Below are positions 15,426-22,713 of a stretch of 26,508 nucleotides of DNA, one piece after another. The stretch lies in contig JAWXBU010000190.1 of the NCBI GenBank assembly GCA_034440255.1, positions 1 to 26,508 on the forward strand, read 5' to 3'. This DNA is from JAEUIA01 sp034440255 (lineage in GTDB: Bacteria > Planctomycetota > UBA1135 > GCA-002686595). The notes below the pieces were generated by a model that ran no database searches, had not been told where the DNA came from, and saw only the letters and a program-made list of their open reading frames with translations. The translations under genes were made by a program, and so were the position numbers. Numbering within the stretch: the stretch's first letter is position 1; every line of letters begins with the position of its first letter.

Positions 15426-16841
15426 TTACTCCGCGCCCCGCTGGAACTCCATGAGCTTGTACTTCTTCATCTTGTTGAAGAGCGTCGTGCGATTGACGTC
15501 GAGCATGCGCGCTGTTTCTTGGCGACTCCCGCCGCAATGACGCAGTGCGGCTTCGATGATCGCGCGCTCGGGAGTCTCCAGCGCCACTCTGAGAGGCTCG
15601 CCGGGTCGGTACGCGAAAACCGGCGAGATTGCCGCCATTTCGGGCTCTTTCGGCTTCGCGCTCGCAGGCCGCTCGAAGCCCAGGTCGAGCACTTCGATCG
15701 TGCTCGCGCGCGACAACAGCACGGCGCGTTCGAGCACGTGTTCGAGCTCGCGGATGTTGCCCGGCCAACGGTGCGCGACGATGGAAGCGAGCGCTTCGTC
15801 GGACAGTGTTTTCGCGCCCCGGCCGTGTTCGTTGGCGAAGCGCGTGACGAACTGTTCGGCGAGCAACGGCAAGTCGGTCGGTCGCTCGCGGAGAGGCGGC
15901 AGTTCGAACGCGATGACGCGCAGGCGCCAGTAGAGGTCTTCGCGGAAGGCGCCCGACTTCACGGCTTCCAGGAGGCGCGCGTTCGTGGCTGCGATCACGC
16001 GCACGTCGCAGACGCGGGTCTTCGTGTCGCCGACGCGTTCGAACACACGATCTTGCAACACGCGCAACAGCTTCACTTGCAATTCGGGAGACGCCGTGCC
16101 GATTTCGTCGAGGAAGATCGTGCCGTGATCGGCAGCTTCGAACTTGCCGATCTTGTCGCGTGAGGCGCCTGTGAACGAGCCTTTGACGTGTCCGAAGAGT
16201 TCGCTCTCGAGCAACGCGTCGGGCAGTGCGCCGCAGTTGACTTCGACGAACGGTCCGCGTGCGCGACCTGACTGTTGGTGAACGGTGCGCGCGAACAGCG
16301 TCTTGCCCGTGCCGCTCTCGCCCTCGATCAGGATCGTGGCACGCGTGTCGGCGACGGCTTCGATCGATTGCAGGATGCGTTGCACGACCGGATCACGCGT
16401 GACGAGATTCCCGATGCCGAAGCGATCGGACAGCCGCGCTTTCAAGTCCTCGTTCTCGCTCTTCAACGCGCGGCGTTCGAGTGCGCGCGCCACGGCAACG
16501 AGCACCTGCTCGTCGGAGAAGGGGCGCTGGATGTAATCGGAAGCGCCGCGTCTCACTGCCGCAACTGCGTCTTCGACCGAGCCGAATCCAGCCAGTTCGA
16601 TCCACGCAGGCGCGTCGGCGAGTGAACCGATCAGCGCGCCGATGTCGAGTTCGATCGCTTCGGGATCGCACACGACGGCTCCGAAACTGCGCTCCTCGAG
16701 CAAGCGCTTGGCGCGCGCGGCCTGGTGACAGACTTCGACCGCGTACCCCGCATGGCGCAGACATTGGGCGAGCTCGAGCGCGTTCTCCTCGGTGTCGACC
16801 ACCAGGATCGTCGCGGCGCGTGTGGGGGCGGACATGTCCAT
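15426..16841 (-). CDS. Sigma-54-dependent NtrC-type activator with degenerate receiver domain
   Basis: ATG 16841 gives 471 residues; a GTG at 16865 would add eight and an ATG at 16835 would remove two. Domain order is receiver (about 10-120), AAA+ (about 140-380) and Fis-type HTH (about 430-465). The AAA+ domain is intact: Walker A GESGTGK (174-180), the sigma-54 contact loop as GSFTGA (221-226; Ser replaces the usual Ala), Walker B TIFLDEIG (241-248), ATNARLLEAV, FREDLYWRL and WPGNIRELEHV. The HTH is ETARMLDVNRTTLFNKMKKY. The receiver keeps Asp16 and the phospho-acceptor candidate Asp59 (VVCD), but against NtrC the second acidic residue is Thr17, the switch Thr is Ala84 and the conserved Lys is Arg106. 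It may therefore not respond to a kinase; no kinase gene is nearby. Likely targets are the TPR gene or the EPS operons (inference). Confidence 0.88.
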   Translation of the reverse strand: MDMSAPTRAATILVVDTEENALELAQCLRHAGYAVEVCHQAARAKRLLEERSFGAVVCDPEAIELDIGALIGSLADAPAWIELAGFGSVEDAVAAVRRGASDYIQRPFSDEQVLVAVARALERRALKSENEDLKARLSDRFGIGNLVTRDPVVQRILQSIEAVADTRATILIEGESGTGKTLFARTVHQQSGRARGPFVEVNCGALPDALLESELFGHVKGSFTGASRDKIGKFEAADHGTIFLDEIGTASPELQVKLLRVLQDRVFERVGDTKTRVCDVRVIAATNARLLEAVKSGAFREDLYWRLRVIAFELPPLRERPTDLPLLAEQFVTRFANEHGRGAKTLSDEALASIVAHRWPGNIRELEHVLERAVLLSRASTIEVLDLGFERPASAKPKEPEMAAISPVFAYRPGEPLRVALETPERAIIEAALRHCGGSRQETARMLDVNRTTLFNKMKKYKLMEFQRGAE

Positions 16842-16963
16842 TCTTTTCGACACCGGCAGAGCCACGGGTTGAACACTCCCGACGCTAGGAATGCATGGGC
16901 GTCCAAAACGCTGGACGCGCGCGGCGCATCAAGGAAAAGCCTTCTCGGTCCGATGGATCGGGC
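16842..16963. promoter_or_regulatory. Divergent intergenic region between regulator and multi-GT gene, with a 7-bp hairpin
   Basis: This gap of about 120 bases must hold the promoters for the minus-strand regulator/TPR pair and the plus-strand glycosyltransferase pair. It contains a perfect 7-bp inverted repeat, GCGTCCA (16899-16905) and TGGACGC (16912-16918), around a 6-base loop. This could be an operator or an RNA hairpin in the leader. No convincing -35/-10 pair or GG-N10-GC sigma-54 element was recognised by eye. If the upstream ATG at 16895 were used for the glycosyltransferase, the hairpin would sit in its first codons, which argues mildly for the start at 16964. Confidence 0.3.
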
Positions 16964-19900
16964 ATGGATCAGGCCGTCCTATCTCGTTCCCGCCCTGCGT
17001 CGCCTTCGACTTCCTCGCTCGCGATCCGTTTCGAGGGCGCGTTGTTCGCGCATCACTCGTTGGCCGTCGTGAACCGTGAACTCGCCGCGTGCTTCGCGGA
17101 CCGCGGACACCGAATCGATTTCACGCGGGTCGAACCTGACGCGTTCCAGCCGAGAAACGGATCGCACGCGCGCCTGGCCGAACACTTGGCGCGACCGAAT
17201 CGCTCCGCGAGCGACGTCGTCATCCGTCATCACTGGCCGCCGAATTTCGCACGCTCCTCGAACGAAAAGCTGATCGTCATCCAACCGTGGGAGTACGGCT
17301 CCCTGCCGCGCGCTTGGGTCGAACCGATCCAGCGGGGCGTCGACGAAGTCTGGGTCCCGTCGACGTGGGTGCGCGAAACGTATCTGCGCGCCGGAATCGA
17401 TTCAGAACGCGTCGTCGTCGTACCGAACGGCGCCGACACGCAGCGCTTTCATCCCGGTGCCGTGAAACGGATCTTCGGGACGACGAAGACGCTGAAGTTC
17501 CTCTTCGTGGGCGGAGCTTTGCCGCGCAAAGGCGTGCACATTCTGCTCGAAGCCTGGAAGCGCGCTTTCGACTCGAGCGACGACGTCGCCCTGATCGTGA
17601 AGGACTTCGGCGCGGGGACCGTGTACGCCGGACAGACGTTGGCCGCCCTCGTGCGCAAGGCCGCGGCGACTCCAGGCTCAGCGCAGATCGTGTACTCGGA
17701 CGAAACGCTCGCCGACCACGAAATGCCGGGTCTTTTCACGGGTGCGGACGTGCTCGTGCATCCCTACCTCGCCGAAGGATTCGGGCTTCCGATCGCCGAA
17801 GCGATGGCGTGCGCACTGCCGGTCGTCGTCACCGGAGGCGGCCCCGCACTCGACTTCTGCGACGACGTGACGACGTATCTGATCCCGGCGCGCGAAGTGC
17901 GCATGAGCGAGGCCCGCGTAGGATCGATCGAGCTGCTCGAGCGCGGAATCGTGTTCGAACCCGACGTCGACGCGCTGGCCGCCATTCTGCGCGACATAGC
18001 GCGTCACCCGGATCGTGCACGCGCGAAGGGTCGGCTAGCGCGGCAGAAGATCCGCGCCGGGTTCACCTGGGAACATGCTGCGGACGTCGCACTGACGCGC
18101 TTGGCCCTTGCATGCACGAGCGGTCGAGCACCGCTCGTAGTACCGTCGCGCGGAATCGACGCGGCCCCGACGTCGCTGTCGGCGAAGCCATCGAACCAGG
18201 CGCAGTCGTCTGCTCGCGCGACGACGTCGCGAGCGGAGGCGATTGCCACGACTTCGACGCCGGTCGTCGGGTCTTCGTGTTCGGCGTCGTCGTCGCTGGA
18301 GACTCCGCTCGTGTTCGGCGCCGCGCCGTTCAATTGGAGCGGTTACGCGCGGATCACGCGCATGCTGCTGCCCCAATTGAAAGCGCACGGAGTCGTGACG
18401 GGGCTGCAAGCCTACGCCAGCGACCGCGCGTTCCTCGCGGCTCAATCGCCGCAGTTCCTCTCTGGTTTTCGCGACTTGTTGTCCGCACGGCCGGAGGACG
18501 CCGTGCACGTCGCTTTCCATCCGCCTGTCGGTTGGGACGGCTATCGCTTCTTCTCGAACGCGTGCGTGCAGAATCCGACGGCGATCGCGCACGTCGGCTT
18601 CACGATGTTCGAGACGGATCGTTTGCCGAGCGGATGGGCCGAGGAGTTGTCGCGCCTCGATCGCGTGATGGTGCCGTGTCGCTTCAACGTCGAAACCTTC
18701 GTCGCCGCGGGCGTCCCGCGCGAGAAGATCGTGTTGTTCCAGCCCGGGCTCGACTTGTCACGGTTCACGCGCGACGTCGCCAAATTCGAGCTCGCGGGAG
18801 CACCTGCGTTCACGTTCTTGTCCGTCTTCCAATGGACGAAGCGCAAGGGTTGGGACGTCTTGCTCGAAGCGTTCGTGCGCGCGTTCCGTCGCTCGGACGA
18901 CGTGCGGCTCGTCATCCGCGCCTATCCAGGTGAGCGCAAGGATCCTCCGCTCGGCACGCGCATCGCCGAGCACTTGGCTGCACTCGGTGTCGACCCCGAC
19001 GAGGCTCCGCGCATCGAATTGATTGAGAATTTCGTCTCGGAGAACGATCTGCCGTCTCTGTACGCGGCGGCCGATGCCTACGTGCTCCCGACGCGAGGCG
19101 AGGGCTTCGGTCTGCCATTCCTCGAAGCGATGGCCGCCGGTCTTCCGACGATCGGCACTCGCTGGGGCGGACATCTCGACTTCCTCGACGACGACGTCGG
19201 CTACACGATTCCGATCGACGGCCTCGAACCCGTGGACGCCGAACAAACGGCCGAGAATCCCTACTACGAAGCCGATCACCACTGGGCGCGACCCAGCGTC
19301 GAACACACGAGCCGGCTCATGCGGCGCGTGTTCGAGCAACGCGACGAAGCACGCGCGAAAGGCGAGCGTGCGCGCGAGCGCGTCTTCGCCGAATGGAGTG
19401 CCGCCCACGGTGCCGAACGATTCGCGCGCATCGTCGAGGGAATTCACGCCGACGCGCGGAAGGCACCGCGCCGTAGATCGCCCTCGAGCGCCGCCGTCGG
19501 CGCGCCCATCATGTGGAGCGGGCCGCTCCTCGACATGAGCGGATACGCAGACGAAGGACGAGACTTCGTCATGGGGCTCGATGCGATCGGAGCTCGCGTG
19601 CGTTCGCTGCCTGTGGCTTGGGGCCGAGCAGTGCCGCTCTCGAGCACGGAGAGCGAAGTGCTCTCGCGCACGAGCGGCGCTGTGCTGTTCGAGGCGGGCG
19701 TCGCCGTCCATCACGGTTTCGGATGCACGATGAAACCCGTTCCGGGCATGCTCGCCACCGTCGGCCGCACGATGTTCGAAACCGATCGCGCACCCGCGAG
19801 TTGGATCGAACCGTTGTCACTGCTCGACGAAGTGTGGGTGCCGAGTGCGTGGCAAAAGGAAGGATTCGTGCGCTCCGGACTGGACGCTGCACGCGTCCAG

Positions 19901-20635
19901 GTGATCCACGGCACTCTCGACGCGCAGCGCTTCGAACGTCTGCCGTCGCCGCTCGCCGTCGCAGGCGCGCGCAGTTTCAACTTCCTCTCGATCTTCGACT
20001 GGAGTCGGCGCAAGGGCTGGGACCTGCTCGTGCGCGCGTTCGTCGAATCGTTCCGCGCTGGCGACGACGTCGCGCTGATCTTGAAAGTCCACAGCTCGAG
20101 CGGGCTCCAACCGCGCGAAATCCAGGCCAAATTGCGCGACTTCCTGCGGCGCGAACTCGGTCGTGGAAACTCGCCGACTCCGACGATCCTGCTCCTCTCC
20201 GAGTCCCTGTCGCGCGACGACCTCGTCCGTCTCTACGTGCGCTGCGACGCGTACGTGATGCCCAGTCGCGGTGAAGGTTGGGGACGGCCGTTGCTCGAAG
20301 CTATGGCAGCGGGCTTGCCCACGATCGGCACGCGTTTCGGCGGCAATCAAGAGTTCATGGACGACGAGAACAGCTTCCTGGTCGATGCGAGCATCGTTCC
20401 GGTTCCCGACGACGCCGTGAAAGAACAGCCGCTCTACGCGGGTCATCGTTGGGGCGAGCCGGACCTTTCGCAACTGAAGGATCAACTCGTGCGCGCACAT
20501 CGTGATCGGGCTCATGCCCGCGCAGTCGGTGCCGTGGCTCGTGAACGTGCATTGACTCGATTCGATCGCCGCATCGTCGCGCGCGACATCGTCGAACGTG
20601 TGAAGCGTCTGTCCGAAAGGTCTTCGAAAAGATGA
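16964..20635 (+). CDS. Three-module GT4-like glycosyltransferase fusion
   Basis: One open frame encodes three consecutive GT-B/GT4-like modules, 1223 residues from ATG 16964 (an ATG at 16895 would add 23 non-homologous residues). Module 1 (about 20-385) has DEVWVPSTWVRETYLRAGI, LKFLFVGGALPRKGVHILLE from 177 and the E-x7-E motif AEGFGLPIAE (Glu271/Glu279). A Ser/Thr/Ala-rich linker follows (about 385-445). Module 2 (about 445-830) has FNWSGYA, MFETDR, FLSVFQWTKRKGWDVLLEAF and GEGFGLPFLE (Glu713/Glu721). Module 3 (about 846-1220) has MSGYADEG, MFETDR, FLSIFDWSRRKGWDLL and GEGWGRPLLE (Glu1104/Glu1112). Modules 2 and 3 are clearly similar to each other. All three keep both glutamates, so all may be active, each adding a sugar from a nucleotide donor to an EPS precursor or glycoprotein in the cytoplasm. 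No transmembrane segment was seen. The next gene overlaps by ATGA. Confidence 0.85.
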   Translation: MDQAVLSRSRPASPSTSSLAIRFEGALFAHHSLAVVNRELAACFADRGHRIDFTRVEPDAFQPRNGSHARLAEHLARPNRSASDVVIRHHWPPNFARSSNEKLIVIQPWEYGSLPRAWVEPIQRGVDEVWVPSTWVRETYLRAGIDSERVVVVPNGADTQRFHPGAVKRIFGTTKTLKFLFVGGALPRKGVHILLEAWKRAFDSSDDVALIVKDFGAGTVYAGQTLAALVRKAAATPGSAQIVYSDETLADHEMPGLFTGADVLVHPYLAEGFGLPIAEAMACALPVVVTGGGPALDFCDDVTTYLIPAREVRMSEARVGSIELLERGIVFEPDVDALAAILRDIARHPDRARAKGRLARQKIRAGFTWEHAADVALTRLALACTSGRAPLVVPSRGIDAAPTSLSAKPSNQAQSSARATTSRAEAIATTSTPVVGSSCSASSSLETPLVFGAAPFNWSGYARITRMLLPQLKAHGVVTGLQAYASDRAFLAAQSPQFLSGFRDLLSARPEDAVHVAFHPPVGWDGYRFFSNACVQNPTAIAHVGFTMFETDRLPSGWAEELSRLDRVMVPCRFNVETFVAAGVPREKIVLFQPGLDLSRFTRDVAKFELAGAPAFTFLSVFQWTKRKGWDVLLEAFVRAFRRSDDVRLVIRAYPGERKDPPLGTRIAEHLAALGVDPDEAPRIELIENFVSENDLPSLYAAADAYVLPTRGEGFGLPFLEAMAAGLPTIGTRWGGHLDFLDDDVGYTIPIDGLEPVDAEQTAENPYYEADHHWARPSVEHTSRLMRRVFEQRDEARAKGERARERVFAEWSAAHGAERFARIVEGIHADARKAPRRRSPSSAAVGAPIMWSGPLLDMSGYADEGRDFVMGLDAIGARVRSLPVAWGRAVPLSSTESEVLSRTSGAVLFEAGVAVHHGFGCTMKPVPGMLATVGRTMFETDRAPASWIEPLSLLDEVWVPSAWQKEGFVRSGLDAARVQVIHGTLDAQRFERLPSPLAVAGARSFNFLSIFDWSRRKGWDLLVRAFVESFRAGDDVALILKVHSSSGLQPREIQAKLRDFLRRELGRGNSPTPTILLLSESLSRDDLVRLYVRCDAYVMPSRGEGWGRPLLEAMAAGLPTIGTRFGGNQEFMDDENSFLVDASIVPVPDDAVKEQPLYAGHRWGEPDLSQLKDQLVRAHRDRAHARAVGAVARERALTRFDRRIVARDIVERVKRLSERSSKR

Positions 20636-21857
20636 GTGAGCAAGAAGAATTCGTGTGGATCGGGCCGGTGAGTGCGGACGATGCAGCGGGCCGAACGGCT
20701 CGCGGACACGTGCGCGGTCTCATCGCGAGCCGTGTCCGCGTCGCCGTGCTCGACACGGGCGATGGATCCGTCGCGAGCGAGTTCGAAGCGGCTTCCGCGG
20801 TCCGCGCGACCGGGACCACGATCGTGCGCCAATGCGAGTTGTCGCGAGTGTGCAGGACGAGCGCGATCCTCCCGCTGCGACGCGACGCTCGCCAAGTCGC
20901 GTTCGTCATCGTGGACTGCACCGCGCTCGACGCCGAAACAGCTGCATTTCTGGCTGATTGCGACGAAGTGTGGGTGCCGAACTTCGCGCAAGGAGAGTTC
21001 TGCGCTTCACTCGGAATCGAGCGCTCGAAGACGCACGTGATCGCGCCGGGCAGCGGAACTCGCGCAGAGGATCGACGTGCCGCGGTCCGGACTCCGCGTC
21101 TCTTGAACGTGGGGGGGTCGATGCTAGCTGTCGACGGTTTCGAAGTCGCTCAGAGCGTCACGGTCCCAGGTTCGCTCGCTTGGCAACGTGAACTCGCTGC
21201 CGTCGACGCAGTGTGCTCGATTCAAGATCGCGACGCGTGGGGGATTGCAGCGCTCGACCTGGCGACTTCCGAGAAGGTGCTGGCTTGTTCTGCGAGCGGA
21301 GCCGCGCTCGAGATCCTGGACGAGTCCGACGGCACCTGGTTCGCCGCGGGGGACGAGACTCTGGCGCAGCGCGCACTGTTGGATGTGGCGCGGAACTTCG
21401 CCGTTCACCAAGGGCTCGCGCGGCGCTCGGCTGCACGTGTGTGCTCGGTCGAAAGTGAGCGATCCGCCGCCTCCGCGATCCTGGAGCGAGGCTCGAGGTC
21501 GCGCGCACTCTCCGACGAACGCCTGGCTCGCGTCTCGCCGATCTGGGCTTGCCCACGCCCGAGGAACGTCTGGCCGGTTCTCGTGCTCGCGTCGAAATCA
21601 TCGGCATTTCCAGCACGGAAGGCGCTTGGGACAAGACGCTCGCGAGTCGCCTGTCACGCGCGGCTGACGATGCGACGGTCGTCTTGTGGATCGACGAAGC
21701 GCTGGGCACGGACACAGAGCGCATCACCGCGCGAGCCGAAGCGGCGATCGCTCGAGCGGGTCGCGCAGCCGAGGACCTCGACGTCTTGATCGTGACCGCG
21801 CCGCTGGCGCACGCTCCGCGCGAACGCCAGGTCGAGCCGTTCAACCGCGCCGGGTGA
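20632..21857 (+). CDS. Reduced, probably degenerate GT4-like module; apparent frameshift near 21,530
   Basis: Starting within the ATGA overlap with the triple glycosyltransferase, the frame is related to its modules. EEFVWIGPVSADDAAG parallels the start of module 3, and CDEVWVPNFAQGEFCASLGI parallels its DEVWVPSAWQKEGFVRSGL. The central domain is shortened. The expected E-x7-E is replaced by Asp201-x7-Asp209 (RDAWGIAALD), so catalysis is doubtful. The frame degenerates into Arg/Ser-rich sequence after about LSDERLA (21,525) and would stop at 21789. The -1 frame, open from 21459 to the TGA at 21855-21857, continues sensibly (RLADLGLPTPEERLAGSR, DATVVLWIDEALGTDTERI, EDLDVLIVTAPLA). A single missing base between about 21,460 and 21,545, most likely near 21,530, restores roughly 408 residues. 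The C-terminal domain was not recognised. The end overlaps the convergent SDR gene by 17 bases. Confidence 0.6.
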
Positions 21858-22584
21858 CGACCGTCGTGCTCGCTTGAGCAGACGCCCACATCACGATCTC
21901 GCCGATGTTCACGTGCTGCGGACGCGTGACCGCCCACACGATCGCTTCGGCGACGTCGTCGGGCGTGAGCGGCGAGACGCCTTGATACACGGCGGCGGCT
22001 CGATCGCGATCGCCGCGGAAACGCACGAGCGAAAAATCGGTCTGCACCATTCCCGGATCGACGGTCGTGAAGCGCACGCCGCTGCCGGCCATGTCCAAGC
22101 GCAGCGTTTCGTAGATCGCGCGCACGGCATGTTTCGTCGCGCAGTACACGCTGCCACCCGGATACACCTGACGACCGGCGACGCTGCCCAAGAAGACGTG
22201 ATCGCCTCGGCTCGCGCTAGCCATCGACTGCAGCGTGGCTTGCGCGACGTGCAGTACGCCCTTCACATTCGTGTCGATCACGGTGCTCCATTCGCGTGCG
22301 TCACCCAGCGGCAACTTGTCCGCGCCCAGCGCCATACCCGCGTTGTTCACGACGAGATCGCAATCGAGCTTCGAGAGTTCGCGCTGCACGAGGTCCGCAT
22401 CGCGCACGTCGAGCACGATCACGGTCGAGCGCGGACAATCGGCCGCGGTTTCCTCGAGGCGCGCGCGATCGCGGCCGACCAAGAACACATGCGCGCCGCC
22501 GCGCGCGAAATGGATCGCCGTGCGTGCACCGATGCCGGAAGATGCGCCCGTGACGAGGGCGCGCCGATTCGAGAGGGATGTCAT
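21841..22584 (-). CDS. Short-chain dehydrogenase/reductase, YdfG-like
   Basis: This is a 247-residue classical SDR from ATG 22584. The cofactor motif TGASSGIG is at residues 12-19, and LVGRDRARLEE follows the second strand, with Arg38 suggesting NADP(H) preference. NNAG is at 80-83, and the catalytic Ser134 (FLGSVAG), Tyr147 and Lys151 (YCATKHAVRA) are all present. The C-terminal half (TTVDPGMVQTDFSLVRF, LTPDDVAEAIVWAVTRPQHVNIGEIVMW) matches the YdfG group of 3-hydroxy acid and malonic-semialdehyde reductases, though the substrate cannot be fixed from sequence. It is a single gene with no Shine-Dalgarno recognised, divergent from the amidohydrolase across a 129-base gap and convergent with the glycosyltransferase-like gene. 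Confidence 0.88.
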   Translation of the reverse strand: MTSLSNRRALVTGASSGIGARTAIHFARGGAHVFLVGRDRARLEETAADCPRSTVIVLDVRDADLVQRELSKLDCDLVVNNAGMALGADKLPLGDAREWSTVIDTNVKGVLHVAQATLQSMASASRGDHVFLGSVAGRQVYPGGSVYCATKHAVRAIYETLRLDMAGSGVRFTTVDPGMVQTDFSLVRFRGDRDRAAAVYQGVSPLTPDDVAEAIVWAVTRPQHVNIGEIVMWASAQASTTVVTRRG

Positions 22585-22713
22585 GCGCGAAAACTACCAT
22601 CGGGCGGCGCGTCGGCATCGCGTCGCGAAGGACTTTCCGACACAGGGCATTTTCGGGAAATCGCCTCCATTCGAAGAGAGGCCGGCGCCGATCCTTCCCC
22701 GGTCATCCTTCCC
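22585..22713. other. Divergent intergenic gap between SDR and amidohydrolase
   Basis: These 129 non-coding bases should contain promoters for both flanking genes. The centre is comparatively AT-richer (around 22,645-22,680). I could not identify a convincing -10/-35 pair, operator or Shine-Dalgarno on either strand. Confidence 0.3.

Noticed and set aside
15406..15768. Upstream extension of the TPR gene by 121 codons
   Set aside because: The extension is Arg-rich and lies within the regulator's HTH-coding end; the membrane helix at 15405 gives a better start.
21874..22713. 280-codon upstream extension of the amidohydrolase
   Set aside because: It is antisense to the SDR gene, and the signal peptide begins at 22714.
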